The notes beneath the pieces were generated by a model. The model was not told the DNA's origin, searched no databases, and saw nothing but the letters and a program-made list of their open reading frames with translations. From contig CM043955.1 of the NCBI GenBank assembly GCA_014529385.2, positions 143,167,640 to 143,231,639 of the forward strand: a stretch of DNA of 64,000 nt, given 5' to 3'. Source of the stretch: Adiantum capillus-veneris (taxonomy: Eukaryota; Streptophyta; Polypodiopsida; Polypodiales; Pteridaceae). Of this stretch, positions 45,344 to 54,871 are shown in pieces (the stretch's first letter is position 1; each line of letters opens with the position of its first letter). The position numbers were made by a program, and so were the translations under genes.

Positions 45344-46714
45344 GTGCTAGTCGACAAAGTACACGAACCATTGGACGCACTGATGAGAGCTTACGAAGCT
45401 AGGTTAAAGAACAACCAAACACAAGAACAGAGGTGGATGACATACCCAAACGCGGAATTGGAAAAGCAGAGACTTGAAATGTGCCAGAGAATGATCGAGA
45501 CTGCACAAGCCTTATTAGAACCACCAAAAGAAACAATGAATTGTGGAACGGAAAACCCAATTCAGCAAGAGACTATCGTTTCACGGGTAGCTGAAAAGAC
45601 TCCCAGTGCACAAAAGCCTGAAAATACACACAAGGATGACCGCATAGTATTGAACACAACCGATCAGGAGATAGAGAGTTTTCATCCAGTCATACAGAGG
45701 TCTTACGGAAGAGATGAGGATTACAATGAATTTTGGAAACAAGTGAGAGAGGCAAACTTTGCAAACGAGCTAAGTTGCCAAGCTAATCAGACAAATTGGG
45801 AAAAGGACATCAGGAATCCTCCCATAGTGGAATTTGAGGCAGGATCTCAAGTGGACTTGGATCTGCAATCTTACTGGGGAGATGGGGGCTCTGTTAGAAC
45901 AATGGAGAGCAAACCTCATTCACTGAATACCTTACCTTCATACTTAGGAGAGTATGAAGCAAAATCCGAGATTAGAGCACTTCCCTCACGAAGAATCTCA
46001 TCAGAAAAAGTCATGGACTCGCAAGGATTGATAGAGATCTTGTCAACACCAGTGACATGCACTATCACTCTAGCTGAGCTTTTGAGGCTAAGACCACATA
46101 TGTGGACCACTGTAGGAAAATGCTTGGAGAAATTTGGGATAAAAGACCCAACATCGAGACTGCAAGAGGGTATACAAGAGCTGAGTAAACCACAAAAGAA
46201 CGCTAAGCCTGTACCCTTAAACAAGGTCGGAGAGTATTGCGAAGGTGAAGAGGGGAATACAACCTTACCAGTTGAATTCCAAGGAGTGAACACGATGGCA
46301 ATACTAGACAGCGGAGCTGGGGTAGCCATTGCTACAAAAGAAATCTGGAAAAAATGGGGGAAACCAGCAATAAGGAAGACTAGGTTGAAACTCCAATTAG
46401 CAGATGGACACATGGAGAAACCTATGGGGTTATTAGAGAAAGTTGTAGTGACTTCTTGCGGCATTGAATACGAACATACTTTTGCTATTGTCGATTTTGG
46501 CAAGGAGAATAACTATGATATCATACTGGGAAGACCATTCATGAGACAGTTGAAAATGGTCCAGGATTGGGGCTACGATCACATATACCTGAGAAATATG
46601 GAAACCACTACACGTGTGAACCTGAAAGACCATAGCTACAAAGATGTGAACCGAACACCGGTGGAGAGTTTGATTCAGCTACTTTGGCGGGATCCGAATT
46701 TCCAGCTTGGTTAG
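45344..46714 (+). CDS. Element D protease 1 (canonical position)
   Basis: A 456-codon frame after gag, in a different frame from it. The N-terminal 290 residues are hydrophilic linker. The aspartic protease lies at about 300-420, with AILDSGAGVAI (catalytic D322-S-G) and YDIILGRPFMRQL closing motif (about 392-404), the complete pattern of a Ty3 protease. The tail matches the segment after element A's protease. The open frame has no ATG at its head, so expression would need frameshifting or a polyprotein. Confidence 0.82.
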   Translation: MLVDKVHEPLDALMRAYEARLKNNQTQEQRWMTYPNAELEKQRLEMCQRMIETAQALLEPPKETMNCGTENPIQQETIVSRVAEKTPSAQKPENTHKDDRIVLNTTDQEIESFHPVIQRSYGRDEDYNEFWKQVREANFANELSCQANQTNWEKDIRNPPIVEFEAGSQVDLDLQSYWGDGGSVRTMESKPHSLNTLPSYLGEYEAKSEIRALPSRRISSEKVMDSQGLIEILSTPVTCTITLAELLRLRPHMWTTVGKCLEKFGIKDPTSRLQEGIQELSKPQKNAKPVPLNKVGEYCEGEEGNTTLPVEFQGVNTMAILDSGAGVAIATKEIWKKWGKPAIRKTRLKLQLADGHMEKPMGLLEKVVVTSCGIEYEHTFAIVDFGKENNYDIILGRPFMRQLKMVQDWGYDHIYLRNMETTTRVNLKDHSYKDVNRTPVESLIQLLWRDPNFQLG

Positions 46715-47660
46715 GTAAACCCAAGGAGTTATGGATGTGTGGAGCTTCGAAATGTGGAAGTCTGAAACGAGAAGAATGTGTTTTAGAAAGGGCTATCGAA
46801 GACGAAACTTATATAGGAGAACCCTTTCCAGAGGACACGCTTGAACCATTAGAATGGACACACATTCTAGCAACCCTAGATGTTTGTGCAATTCCGGATG
46901 GTCCCACAACGAAATTTTGCGACAAGGACGGGTACGACGTGGTTCCGTACTTCATGTTGAGAACTGTACTCGAAAAAGAAACTGAAAAGAACGATACACT
47001 GGAAAAGGAAGATGAAGAGAGGTGTTTCACGACATTCCCGATCATCCAGAGTGGGGAAATGAAGCAGACAACGAGTCAACGGACAATTCAAGCGGAAACG
47101 AAGAAACTATAACGGATGTCCGATTTTATGATTTTCCGAACCAAACTAAACAACGCCAGAAACGCTATAGAGCAAAGAAAAAAACAAAGGGGTTAGAACC
47201 AATCCGATGCCTAGAATAAGAGGAAAAAATCAATGCTAGTAAAGGCGAAGATTGTGTTAAGGACAAGATTTCTGGAAGAATGAGAGGCAATGATCAAAAG
47301 AGCTTACGAAAAGACAAAAGAGGCTCAAGAAATCAAGTTCAAAGGAATGGAACGAAAACTGAAACAGAAAAATCAGAAAAGAACAAGCGCAACAGAGAAC
47401 ACACGGAGTCCAAGTTAGAACGTAGAAACAAGTACAGAGAGCTCAAGAAAACTCTGAAAGAAGTTTGGACGACAGAAATTGAGAGTGGAGAGGACGAAAA
47501 CGCCAAAATCAAGGAAAACATGGATGTTCCCTCTCACTATAGGAAATTCACAATAGAGGATAGGAAGGTGGTATTAACCCACCTATTCGAGAGAGAAAGG
47601 AGAACGAATCTTATGACGGACCGGAGGATGCAAAAAAAGTTGATTTAGCAGCTCCAGGTG
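46684..47660 (+). pseudogene. Element D linker between protease 1 and RT
   Basis: Three overlapping short frames (46684-47112, 47022-47219, 47280-47648). The first contains PLEWTHILATLDVCA, equivalent to VDWVHLAATIDTW in element A. The third is extremely Lys/Glu/Arg-rich. Probably one polyprotein segment broken by shifts. Confidence 0.6.
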
Positions 47661-47674
47661 AGCCACCTAGACCG

Positions 47675-50600
47675 GTGTACATAGCCACAGATTTGTCTCC
47701 AGGCGAGGAAGAGAGACTTTTGAGTCTTCTCAGAGAGTACAGGGATGTGTTTGCATGGTCTTATAAGGACTTAAAGGGAGTTGACCCATCGATATGCCAA
47801 CACACAATCCCACTAAAACAAGACGCAAAGCCTAGCAGACAGAGACCATACACATATAATGATACGTTTGCTAAGCGAATCAAAGAAGAGATAGATAAGC
47901 TAATGGAAGCTGAATTCATATACGAGATTGAACACACCGATTGGGTATCTCCGATTGTGGTAGTACCCAAGAAGAACGGAAAACTCCGAGTGTGTGTCAA
48001 CTTAAAGAAAGTGAATGCTGCAACAATCAGGGACAATTATCCCCTGCCGATAACTGATCATGTTCTAGAGCGTGTATCAGGGAAAACAGCATACTCCTTT
48101 CTTGATGGTTTTTCAGGATATAACCAGCTAGCCATAGCACTGGAAGATCAACATAAAACAGCTTTTGCAACGGAGTGGGGAATTTATGCTTATCGGGTTA
48201 TGCCTTTTGGTCTAACCAATGCTCCCGCAACCTTCCAGAGGCTGATGACGCATGCTTTCAAAGAATACTTAAGGTTGTTTCTAGAAATATACATGGATGA
48301 CTTATGTGTACATTCTCTTCTGAGAGATGAGCATCTAGAACACCTAAGAAAAGTATTTGAGAAATGTAGGACATATCGCATTTGTCTCAATCCTGAGAAA
48401 TGTGTGTTTATGGTCCGACAGGGCAGAATTCTGGGACATATTGTCTCACAAAACGGAATATCCACGGATTTAGAGAAGATAAAAGTTATAGTGGATATGC
48501 CTAGACCAACCAATGCGAAACAAGTACAGAGCTTTATGGGACATTGCGGATATTATAGACGATTCATTTACATGTACGCTATAATAGGCCAACCACTTTA
48601 CAGGCTAATAGTGAACTTTGAATGGACAGAGGAGTGTGAGGAATCGTTCAAGAAATTGAAAGAGGCACTCATTACTGCTCCAGTCTTGAAATCACCAGAT
48701 TGGGAGAAGATATTCCATGTGCATATAGATGCTTCGGCATATGCAATAGGATGCATTCTGGCTCAGCCAGAAGAAGGAAACATGGATTTTCCTATCTGTT
48801 ACGCCAGTCGACAGCTCAACAATGCAGAGAAGAATTACACCACAACAGAGCGAGAGGGATTAGGAATGATATATGCTGTGAAGAAATTTCGGCATTATCT
48901 TCTAGCCAACAAGTTTGTGTTTTTTACGGATCACCAAGCCTTGCTCTACCTAGTGAATAAACCATGCAATACCGGGAGAATAGTGAGATGGTTCATTATC
49001 TTACTGGAATTCGACTTCACGGTAGTAGTAAAGAAAGGAAAAACACATCTTAGAGCTGATCATCTTTCGCGATTGACGAATGGAGAAGACCCTATAGGAG
49101 TAGATGACGACATGCCAGACGCGTACTTGTTCAACATAGAAATGATACCGAAGTGGTCTCAAAATGTCGTTAACCTATTAACCTATGGAGGAGAGTTCGA
49201 TAGAAGAGAATACAACCAGAAACATATTGCTATTCAGCAATCCAAGAATCTTCAATTGGTTGCAGGAAGGTTGTATCAATTGGGAAATGATCATGTTTTA
49301 CGACTATGCATCAATCCTGAGGAATATAATATATATCTGCGCGAAGCACATGTTCAGGAATGTGCATTTCATTGTTCAAGAAGGAACACATATAGGAATT
49401 TGTTACAATTGGGAGTCTATTGGCCAGGAATGAAAGAAAGCGTACATGAATATGTCACTGTATGTATTGTATGTTCATCAAAACCGCCAGCAGAGTATTC
49501 GACATTATATCAGATAATGATCGCTCCGGAATGGAGTCAGTATATTGTTGAATATCTCACAAATAGAACTTTCCCAGAAGGAACGTCAAAAGCTCGTCAG
49601 AAATCTGTAGAGACAGAAGCTAGAGATTACGCTTTAATAGGAGATCAACTCTATAAGAGAGGTAAAGACAACCAGCTTAGGATTTGCGCATCAGAGTCTG
49701 AGTATGTGATAATCCTAGAGCAAGCTCATGGAGGAGTAGGTGGAGGCCATTTCTCAGGTGATAAGACAACAAAACTTGTCTTAGCCGCAGGAATATGGTG
49801 GCCAACATTACATATGGACGCTGAGGAATACGTTAAACGGTGTGATGACTGTCAGCGGACCAAAGTACCACTTAAAAGAGATGATATGCCGCTTAGACCA
49901 ATGATGGGGGCAAGAGCTTTTGCAAAATGGGGGATTGATTATGTCGGACCCATTTCACCTCCTGCATATAAGACTCATGCACAATACATCATTGTGGCTA
50001 CAGACTATCTAACAAAGTGGGTCGAAGCAAAGGCAACTCAAAAAGCAGATGCCAGGACCACGGCACAATTTCTATATGAATACGTCTTTGTACGATATGG
50101 ATTGCCAATAGAAATTGTGAGTGATCGAGGCACACATTTTATAAATGAAGTGATAGAGATCCTTCTAGATGAATTCATGGTAATCCATAGGAAATCAGCC
50201 CCGTATCATCCACAAGCAAACGGACAAGCTGAAGCAACAAACAAAACCATATGCACGGTCCTCACGAAGATTGTATCTGAGTCGAGAACTGACTGGGACC
50301 AGAAGTTGCATTCAACATTATGGGCATATAGGGTAGCATATAAAACATCAATAGGAACGACCCCATATAACATGGTTTTTGGGCTAAATGCTATCTTACC
50401 AATAGAATTCTTGATTTCAACCTTAAGGGTGGCTAAGGATCTAGAGTGGACAGGGCACGAGCTTTCTGATAGAATAGATGACCTGGAAAAGCTAGACGAG
50501 CTTCGCCTAAAAGCAGTAGCTTCTATCTACGCTCAAAAAAGGCGACAAAAGGAATTTTTTGATAAGCATGTGCGGACTAAAGAGTTTAAGGTTGGGGACT

Positions 50601-51244
50601 ATGTCCTAGTTTACACTCTGAAACAGCATGCTAAGAAGCTTAAAAAGCGAGGGATGGGACCTCTGGTGATTAAAGATCTATCACCAAGTGGAGCCGTCAA
50701 GCTTGCTACATTAGACGGAGAAGAAATGCCCAATTGGATTAGTGGATGCAGAGTGAAAAAGTATCTTTTGCCGCTAACCCAAGACATGCTTCTCAAAATA
50801 CATCAAGAAAAGCTGCGTGTCCAGAAAAAGAAAAAGATTGTGGAGGAAGCGCAAGCCGAGGCGAAGGAAAGAATGGAGAAAAGAAGACTACTACGTCAGA
50901 AACAGCGCAATGAAGGAGCAATACGAATAAACGCAGTCAGTATAACAGAAATGGATAATGACAAAGAAGAACCCATCATTGAATGCAAAGTAGGAACCAA
51001 CCAAATCAAAGCCAGAGCACTATTGGATTCAGGAGCTCAAGCTAACCTACTTTCACTCAGTTTGTATAGACAATTGACAAATGACACTAAACTACAAACT
51101 GCCAAGCAAGAGTTAAAGAGTTACTCTGAGAATTCAATCAAAATGTCGGATGCACAGTTTTACATATACAGATTAACCAATATGTGTATCCTCATATGTT
51201 TTACGTGGTTGAAGACCAAGCTACACAACATCCATTATTGCTAG
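47675..51244 (+). CDS. Element D pol: RT, RNase H, double-zinc integrase, start of protease 2
   Basis: A 1,189-codon frame. RT: VPKKNGKLRVCVNLKKVN (about 108), [16 protein letters not shown], catalytic YMDD at residues 206-209. RNase H follows (HVHIDASAYAIG, FFTDHQALLYL, ADHLSRL). There are then two H-x6-H-x30-C-x2-C integrase zinc modules, at H559/H566/C597/C600 and H685/H692/C723/C726, exactly 126 residues apart. The integrase core has D755, D817, E853 (D-x61-D-x35-E; GIDYVGP, SDRGTHF, QANGQAEATNK). A C-terminal domain (VGDYVLVYTLK) and Lys/Glu-rich coil lead to a second protease start, ALLDSGAQANLLS (D1118-S-G). No chromodomain. The frame is lost near 51,180 within protease 2. Confidence 0.93.
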   Translation: MYIATDLSPGEEERLLSLLREYRDVFAWSYKDLKGVDPSICQHTIPLKQDAKPSRQRPYTYNDTFAKRIKEEIDKLMEAEFIYEIEHTDWVSPIVVVPKKNGKLRVCVNLKKVNAATIRDNYPLPITDHVLERVSGKTAYSFLDGFSGYNQLAIALEDQHKTAFATEWGIYAYRVMPFGLTNAPATFQRLMTHAFKEYLRLFLEIYMDDLCVHSLLRDEHLEHLRKVFEKCRTYRICLNPEKCVFMVRQGRILGHIVSQNGISTDLEKIKVIVDMPRPTNAKQVQSFMGHCGYYRRFIYMYAIIGQPLYRLIVNFEWTEECEESFKKLKEALITAPVLKSPDWEKIFHVHIDASAYAIGCILAQPEEGNMDFPICYASRQLNNAEKNYTTTEREGLGMIYAVKKFRHYLLANKFVFFTDHQALLYLVNKPCNTGRIVRWFIILLEFDFTVVVKKGKTHLRADHLSRLTNGEDPIGVDDDMPDAYLFNIEMIPKWSQNVVNLLTYGGEFDRREYNQKHIAIQQSKNLQLVAGRLYQLGNDHVLRLCINPEEYNIYLREAHVQECAFHCSRRNTYRNLLQLGVYWPGMKESVHEYVTVCIVCSSKPPAEYSTLYQIMIAPEWSQYIVEYLTNRTFPEGTSKARQKSVETEARDYALIGDQLYKRGKDNQLRICASESEYVIILEQAHGGVGGGHFSGDKTTKLVLAAGIWWPTLHMDAEEYVKRCDDCQRTKVPLKRDDMPLRPMMGARAFAKWGIDYVGPISPPAYKTHAQYIIVATDYLTKWVEAKATQKADARTTAQFLYEYVFVRYGLPIEIVSDRGTHFINEVIEILLDEFMVIHRKSAPYHPQANGQAEATNKTICTVLTKIVSESRTDWDQKLHSTLWAYRVAYKTSIGTTPYNMVFGLNAILPIEFLISTLRVAKDLEWTGHELSDRIDDLEKLDELRLKAVASIYAQKRRQKEFFDKHVRTKEFKVGDYVLVYTLKQHAKKLKKRGMGPLVIKDLSPSGAVKLATLDGEEMPNWISGCRVKKYLLPLTQDMLLKIHQEKLRVQKKKKIVEEAQAEAKERMEKRRLLRQKQRNEGAIRINAVSITEMDNDKEEPIIECKVGTNQIKARALLDSGAQANLLSLSLYRQLTNDTKLQTAKQELKSYSENSIKMSDAQFYIYRLTNMCILICFTWLKTKLHNIHYC

Positions 51245-51480
51245 GACAACCATGGCAGAAGCAATACAATGCAATGATTGACTGGAGTTCTAAATCAGTG
51301 CTTATCAAATACGAAGGTGAAAGTCAATCAGTTAAGTTCACCAAAGGAGCAGAGCCAACTCCAAAGGACGAATCCAAAGACAAAGGTAAACAACAACCAG
51401 AGAAAAAGAAGAAGCAATGGCAACCAAAAGTTTCTTACAACCGGATTACTCTTCGACGAGGAATTCTCAACAGTGGATAA
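50990..51480 (+). pseudogene. Element D protease 2 (downstream of integrase)
   Basis: The N-terminal half is the end of the pol frame (ARALLDSGAQANLLSLSLY). The C-terminal half continues one frame over from 51184 (YPHMFYVVEDQ, HPLLLGQPWQKQYNAMID), giving the second hydrophobic-Gly motif of an aspartic protease. The two halves overlap around 51,180, so one frameshift separates them. It is distinct from protease 1 in sequence. Confidence 0.75.
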
Positions 51481-52052
51481 GGAAGACAAGCAATAATATA
51501 ACAGCTCAACCTTGGGAAAAAACGGAGTCAAAGTTGGTATGGAGACCAAAAAAGGTTGTGCCAGAGAACACAAAGGTGGAAAACAGAGTCTTCAATACCA
51601 GACAACAGAGTGATTCCAGACAACAAAGGACAGTGAAACAGATCTGGATTCCAAAGAAGTTCATGACGGCACAAAGCTATAGCAAGCAAATTTGGATCCC
51701 AAAGATTTGTAAACAGGAACTCCCTTCAGTACAATCAACGGAAACTCCTAGGTATTTCAAGGCGAGGAAATCAACACAAAGGACAAAGCAGGTTTGGGTC
51801 GCAAAGAGTTTGTGGCAAGCACAAGCAAAGCGGAAGCAGATTTGGATGATGAAAAAGAACAACAAGGTAGAGAAGAATCCATCTACTGATTCTACTACCG
51901 AAGTGCCAAAACCAACCCGAAACCCGACCAACAATCTTTCAATCAAACAAAGAGCAGCTTTATTGGAAAGACTGTTGTATCATCGCTCTGCAATTGCATT
52001 GGGAACTTATGACCAAAACAACTACAATGCTTCGCCCACAGACACTTCATAG
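51417..52052 (+). CDS. Element D W-x-P-K repeat ORF (211 codons)
   Basis: ATG at 51417. Basic, with at least five spaced motifs of the form (V/I)W(I/R/V)(P/A)K: VWRPKK, IWIPKK, IWIPKI, VWVAKS, IWMMKK, separated by 14-40 Lys/Gln/Ser/Thr-rich residues. The tail contains LSIKQRAALLERLLYHR. Ends just before the internal polypurine tract. Element A has a related ORF at 60427-61206. No family known to me; RNA or protein binding is a guess from the charge. Confidence 0.7.
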   Translation: MATKSFLQPDYSSTRNSQQWIRKTSNNITAQPWEKTESKLVWRPKKVVPENTKVENRVFNTRQQSDSRQQRTVKQIWIPKKFMTAQSYSKQIWIPKICKQELPSVQSTETPRYFKARKSTQRTKQVWVAKSLWQAQAKRKQIWMMKKNNKVEKNPSTDSTTEVPKPTRNPTNNLSIKQRAALLERLLYHRSAIALGTYDQNNYNASPTDTS

Positions 52053-52073
52053 TCATCCGGGAGGACTCAGACT

Positions 52074-52087
52074 AGGAAGGGGGGAGG
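52074..52087 (+). other. Internal polypurine tract of element D
   Basis: AGGAAGGGGGGAGG, 6.1 kb before the terminal tract. Similar sequence lies at the equivalent place in element A (61416-61429). Confidence 0.5.
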
Positions 52088-54871
52088 TATACAGGTATAC
52101 AGGAGTTACAAAGTTGCTACAAGCGCCAAAAACAAAGAAAAACAAAAATTATATTACAAGGGCAGTGTCTTACATGATTTTGCAATTTTTATGTTTGATT
52201 GCGGATATTGATAATATTTATGCCCTTATATACCTTGTTTTGCAACAAGAAGAGATCAAATGATGAATTTGGGTCTCTAGACGTGTAAATATCACTAAAT
52301 AAGAGTGTTTTTGGAGCTAAAAAGTGGAAAAAAGTGGTAATCCAAGTCCAAAATCACAAATAAGTGTATATTCATATCCACAGGATTACCAGCTATTTAT
52401 TGTGTATGTTTGGAATTTTTTGGCTTCAATTTGCTATTTTCCTTTACTTTTTATGATTTTCTTAATAAAAATAAAAGAAAAATAAAAAAAGCAGGTGAAA
52501 CGAGATCGGAAAAAATAAAAGAATAGACGGTGATGGTCCTAATGACAAGGGCAACCCATGGTAAAAATTGGGTACAATTCTGAAAAAGTTGCGGAAAGCC
52601 CGAAATGACAGAATTTTGGCAGAGTGGACAGATTTCTCAGAAACAGGTCAAACGGAGTCCAAATTGAGAAATTTCAAATCCTAAAGTGCATTTCACGACG
52701 AGATAGGAGCACATGTCAAATTTGGCAACAAGTGATCCGGGAAGTCCGAAGTTAAGTATTTTTCACTTCACTTTCAAGCTCATTTCTACTATTACCTTCT
52801 TGGAGAGAGCAAGGAGCACACAGGAGCATCCGACCTTCTACCGCCTTCTACGACTGCTACGAGAGCTCAGAGGACACCAGACATGAGAGGTAGACTCGTT
52901 GCCATAAGCTTTTGATGCTTATCGTTAACTTTTGTCGCGAAAACTGACCAAAACCAAGAAACAAGAGCAGACGGGGAATGGGAAAGAACGCTAGGTAGGG
53001 GCACAACCGCCTAACCAAACCTTGCAAGAACTTAGAGGTGGGTTACCCTAGCATAGAAGATGGGTTTCTAACACTCAAAGCTCGAGAAAGAACGACTTGA
53101 AAAACCCTAGGTCAACAGAGCCGGCAAGAGGCAAACAGGAAAAAGTTGTCGAAACGACACAAAACTTCTCAGGAAGCTTAACAACATCGAGGGCAATGCA
53201 ACCATGGGGTATCTCCGGGTTTGGATCACCAAAAGTAGGTCGGAACAACCGATTCGGCTGCGGACACACAAAGCGTCATTTTGGCATAACGGCTAAAATT
53301 GACGACCAAATGACATGAAACTTCACAAGCAGCTTCAAATATACATGGATGACTTATGTTTGCAAGCAAAACCCAAAAGAAAGCTGATTCACTTACCGAT
53401 GGTGAAAAAGACGCTTTCGGACAACCAAATGGAGAAAGATGGAGAACGGGGAGCCAAAGTCAAGTTCAACCAAATAGGTGGCTTCACAACATATCCAATG
53501 AGCTGGAAATGCAACTCTCAAGAAGAAAAGTTGAAGAAATTCAACTCCAAGGCAAAAAGACGACTTCGGAGACTGAAATGCCTATAAGGGGGCTTTTTAG
53601 CTAAACTGATGACTTTTTAAGTTGAAAACTAGTTAGCAGGGCTTAAGGCACTAGCACAAAGCATTCTTTGCACAAAAAGACCAACATTTCAAGAAAAGAC
53701 ATCATACGCGTATGATGTCTCACAGCATGATTTTCACATCCATTTCAACATTTGAGTGCATAGCCTCACTCCACATGTTAATCACATCCTATGAACCAAG
53801 TATCATGAGAATTGGAGTTAGAAAACCCAAGGAAAACCAAAAAGACGCAAAGTAGGCCATAAAATTGATTTTGGACCTAATTTTGTCAAAATAACTCCAA
53901 ACTCATTGAAACTTTGTAGGATTGTTGATTAACACATCTATAAGCTATCTGGAACCAAAAAGCACCACTTTGACACAAAAGACATCATACGCGTATGATG
54001 TCTATTTGCACTTACAGAGCCAAAACTGCTCATTTGTCATCATACATCCATTATATATATCTAATACATGCTACATATGAAGTTTGGAACCATTTGGTCA
54101 AGTGGATCACCCCATTAGCCCAATTGAGGGAAAATCCTTCATCCAAAGCCTATTTTAGCCCAAATCCAACATACTCAAGTCCAAACCAAGATTTGAGTAG
54201 GGACAGTCCTTCACTAGTACATGGGGAGTCCACAGAACCAATCCCATGAAAAATTGATGAAAAAGACATCATACGCGTATGATGTCTCCAGAGCCATTTT
54301 TAGCCCAAAATCTATCCAAAATTCATAAATCTACTGAATAAGCCTATCTAAAGCCATATCCAAGCTTATAGAGAAATTTGGTCCAAAAATACACTAAAAG
54401 ACATCATACGCGTATGATGTCTCACTAAGTGATTTTGGCACCTCAGGGCTTCAACCACCAAACAGAAGTGATCTACATGCCATTTGAAGGTGAACCACCA
54501 AGTTTTATCCAATTTGGATCATAAAATCCAATTCCCTTTCAAAATTTTGCCAAGAGCCTGAACTGGACTAAATTGGCCAAAACTTGACCAAATGGTATCC
54601 AAACTCAAATCCAAGCATATGATAATCATGTATACACTATCAGCTACAAGCACAACCAATATGAATTCATTTTGAAACAAAAGACATCATACGCGTATGA
54701 TGTCTCCAGCATGATTTTGAGCCCAGTTTGCATATTTTTTCACCTACCCTGCATCCTTAGGCCATGAATAGCTCTTGTTTCAATTTTCAAGTCATTTGAA
54801 TAGTTAAAAGCTTCATTTCGGCTTTCAGTACTAAAAAGACGCTAACTTTTGAACTTGGAGTTACAGGATCC
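52088..54871 (+). other. 3' noncoding region of element D with palindrome cluster
   Basis: 2.8 kb without credible coding. Degenerate A/C-rich repeat text resembling the leader, five palindromes, and a 23-bp match (about 53,337-53,359) to the RT catalytic-box DNA at 48,285-48,307. Confidence 0.7.
53697..54705. repeat. 3' palindrome cluster of element D (5 copies)
   Basis: Perfect 24-bp palindromes at 53697-53720, 53980-54003, 54264-54287, 54399-54422 and 54682-54705. Start-to-start distances are 283, 284, 135 and 283. Confidence 0.97.

Noticed and set aside
53315-53604. ORF with IYMDDLC as a second RT in element D
   Set aside because: Only the 23-bp catalytic-box match is shared; no other RT motif lies around it.
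41574-54705. Palindrome arrays as a CRISPR-like array
   Set aside because: Spacing is 125-288 bp, the flanks are related degenerate repeats rather than unique spacers, and the context is a plant retroelement.
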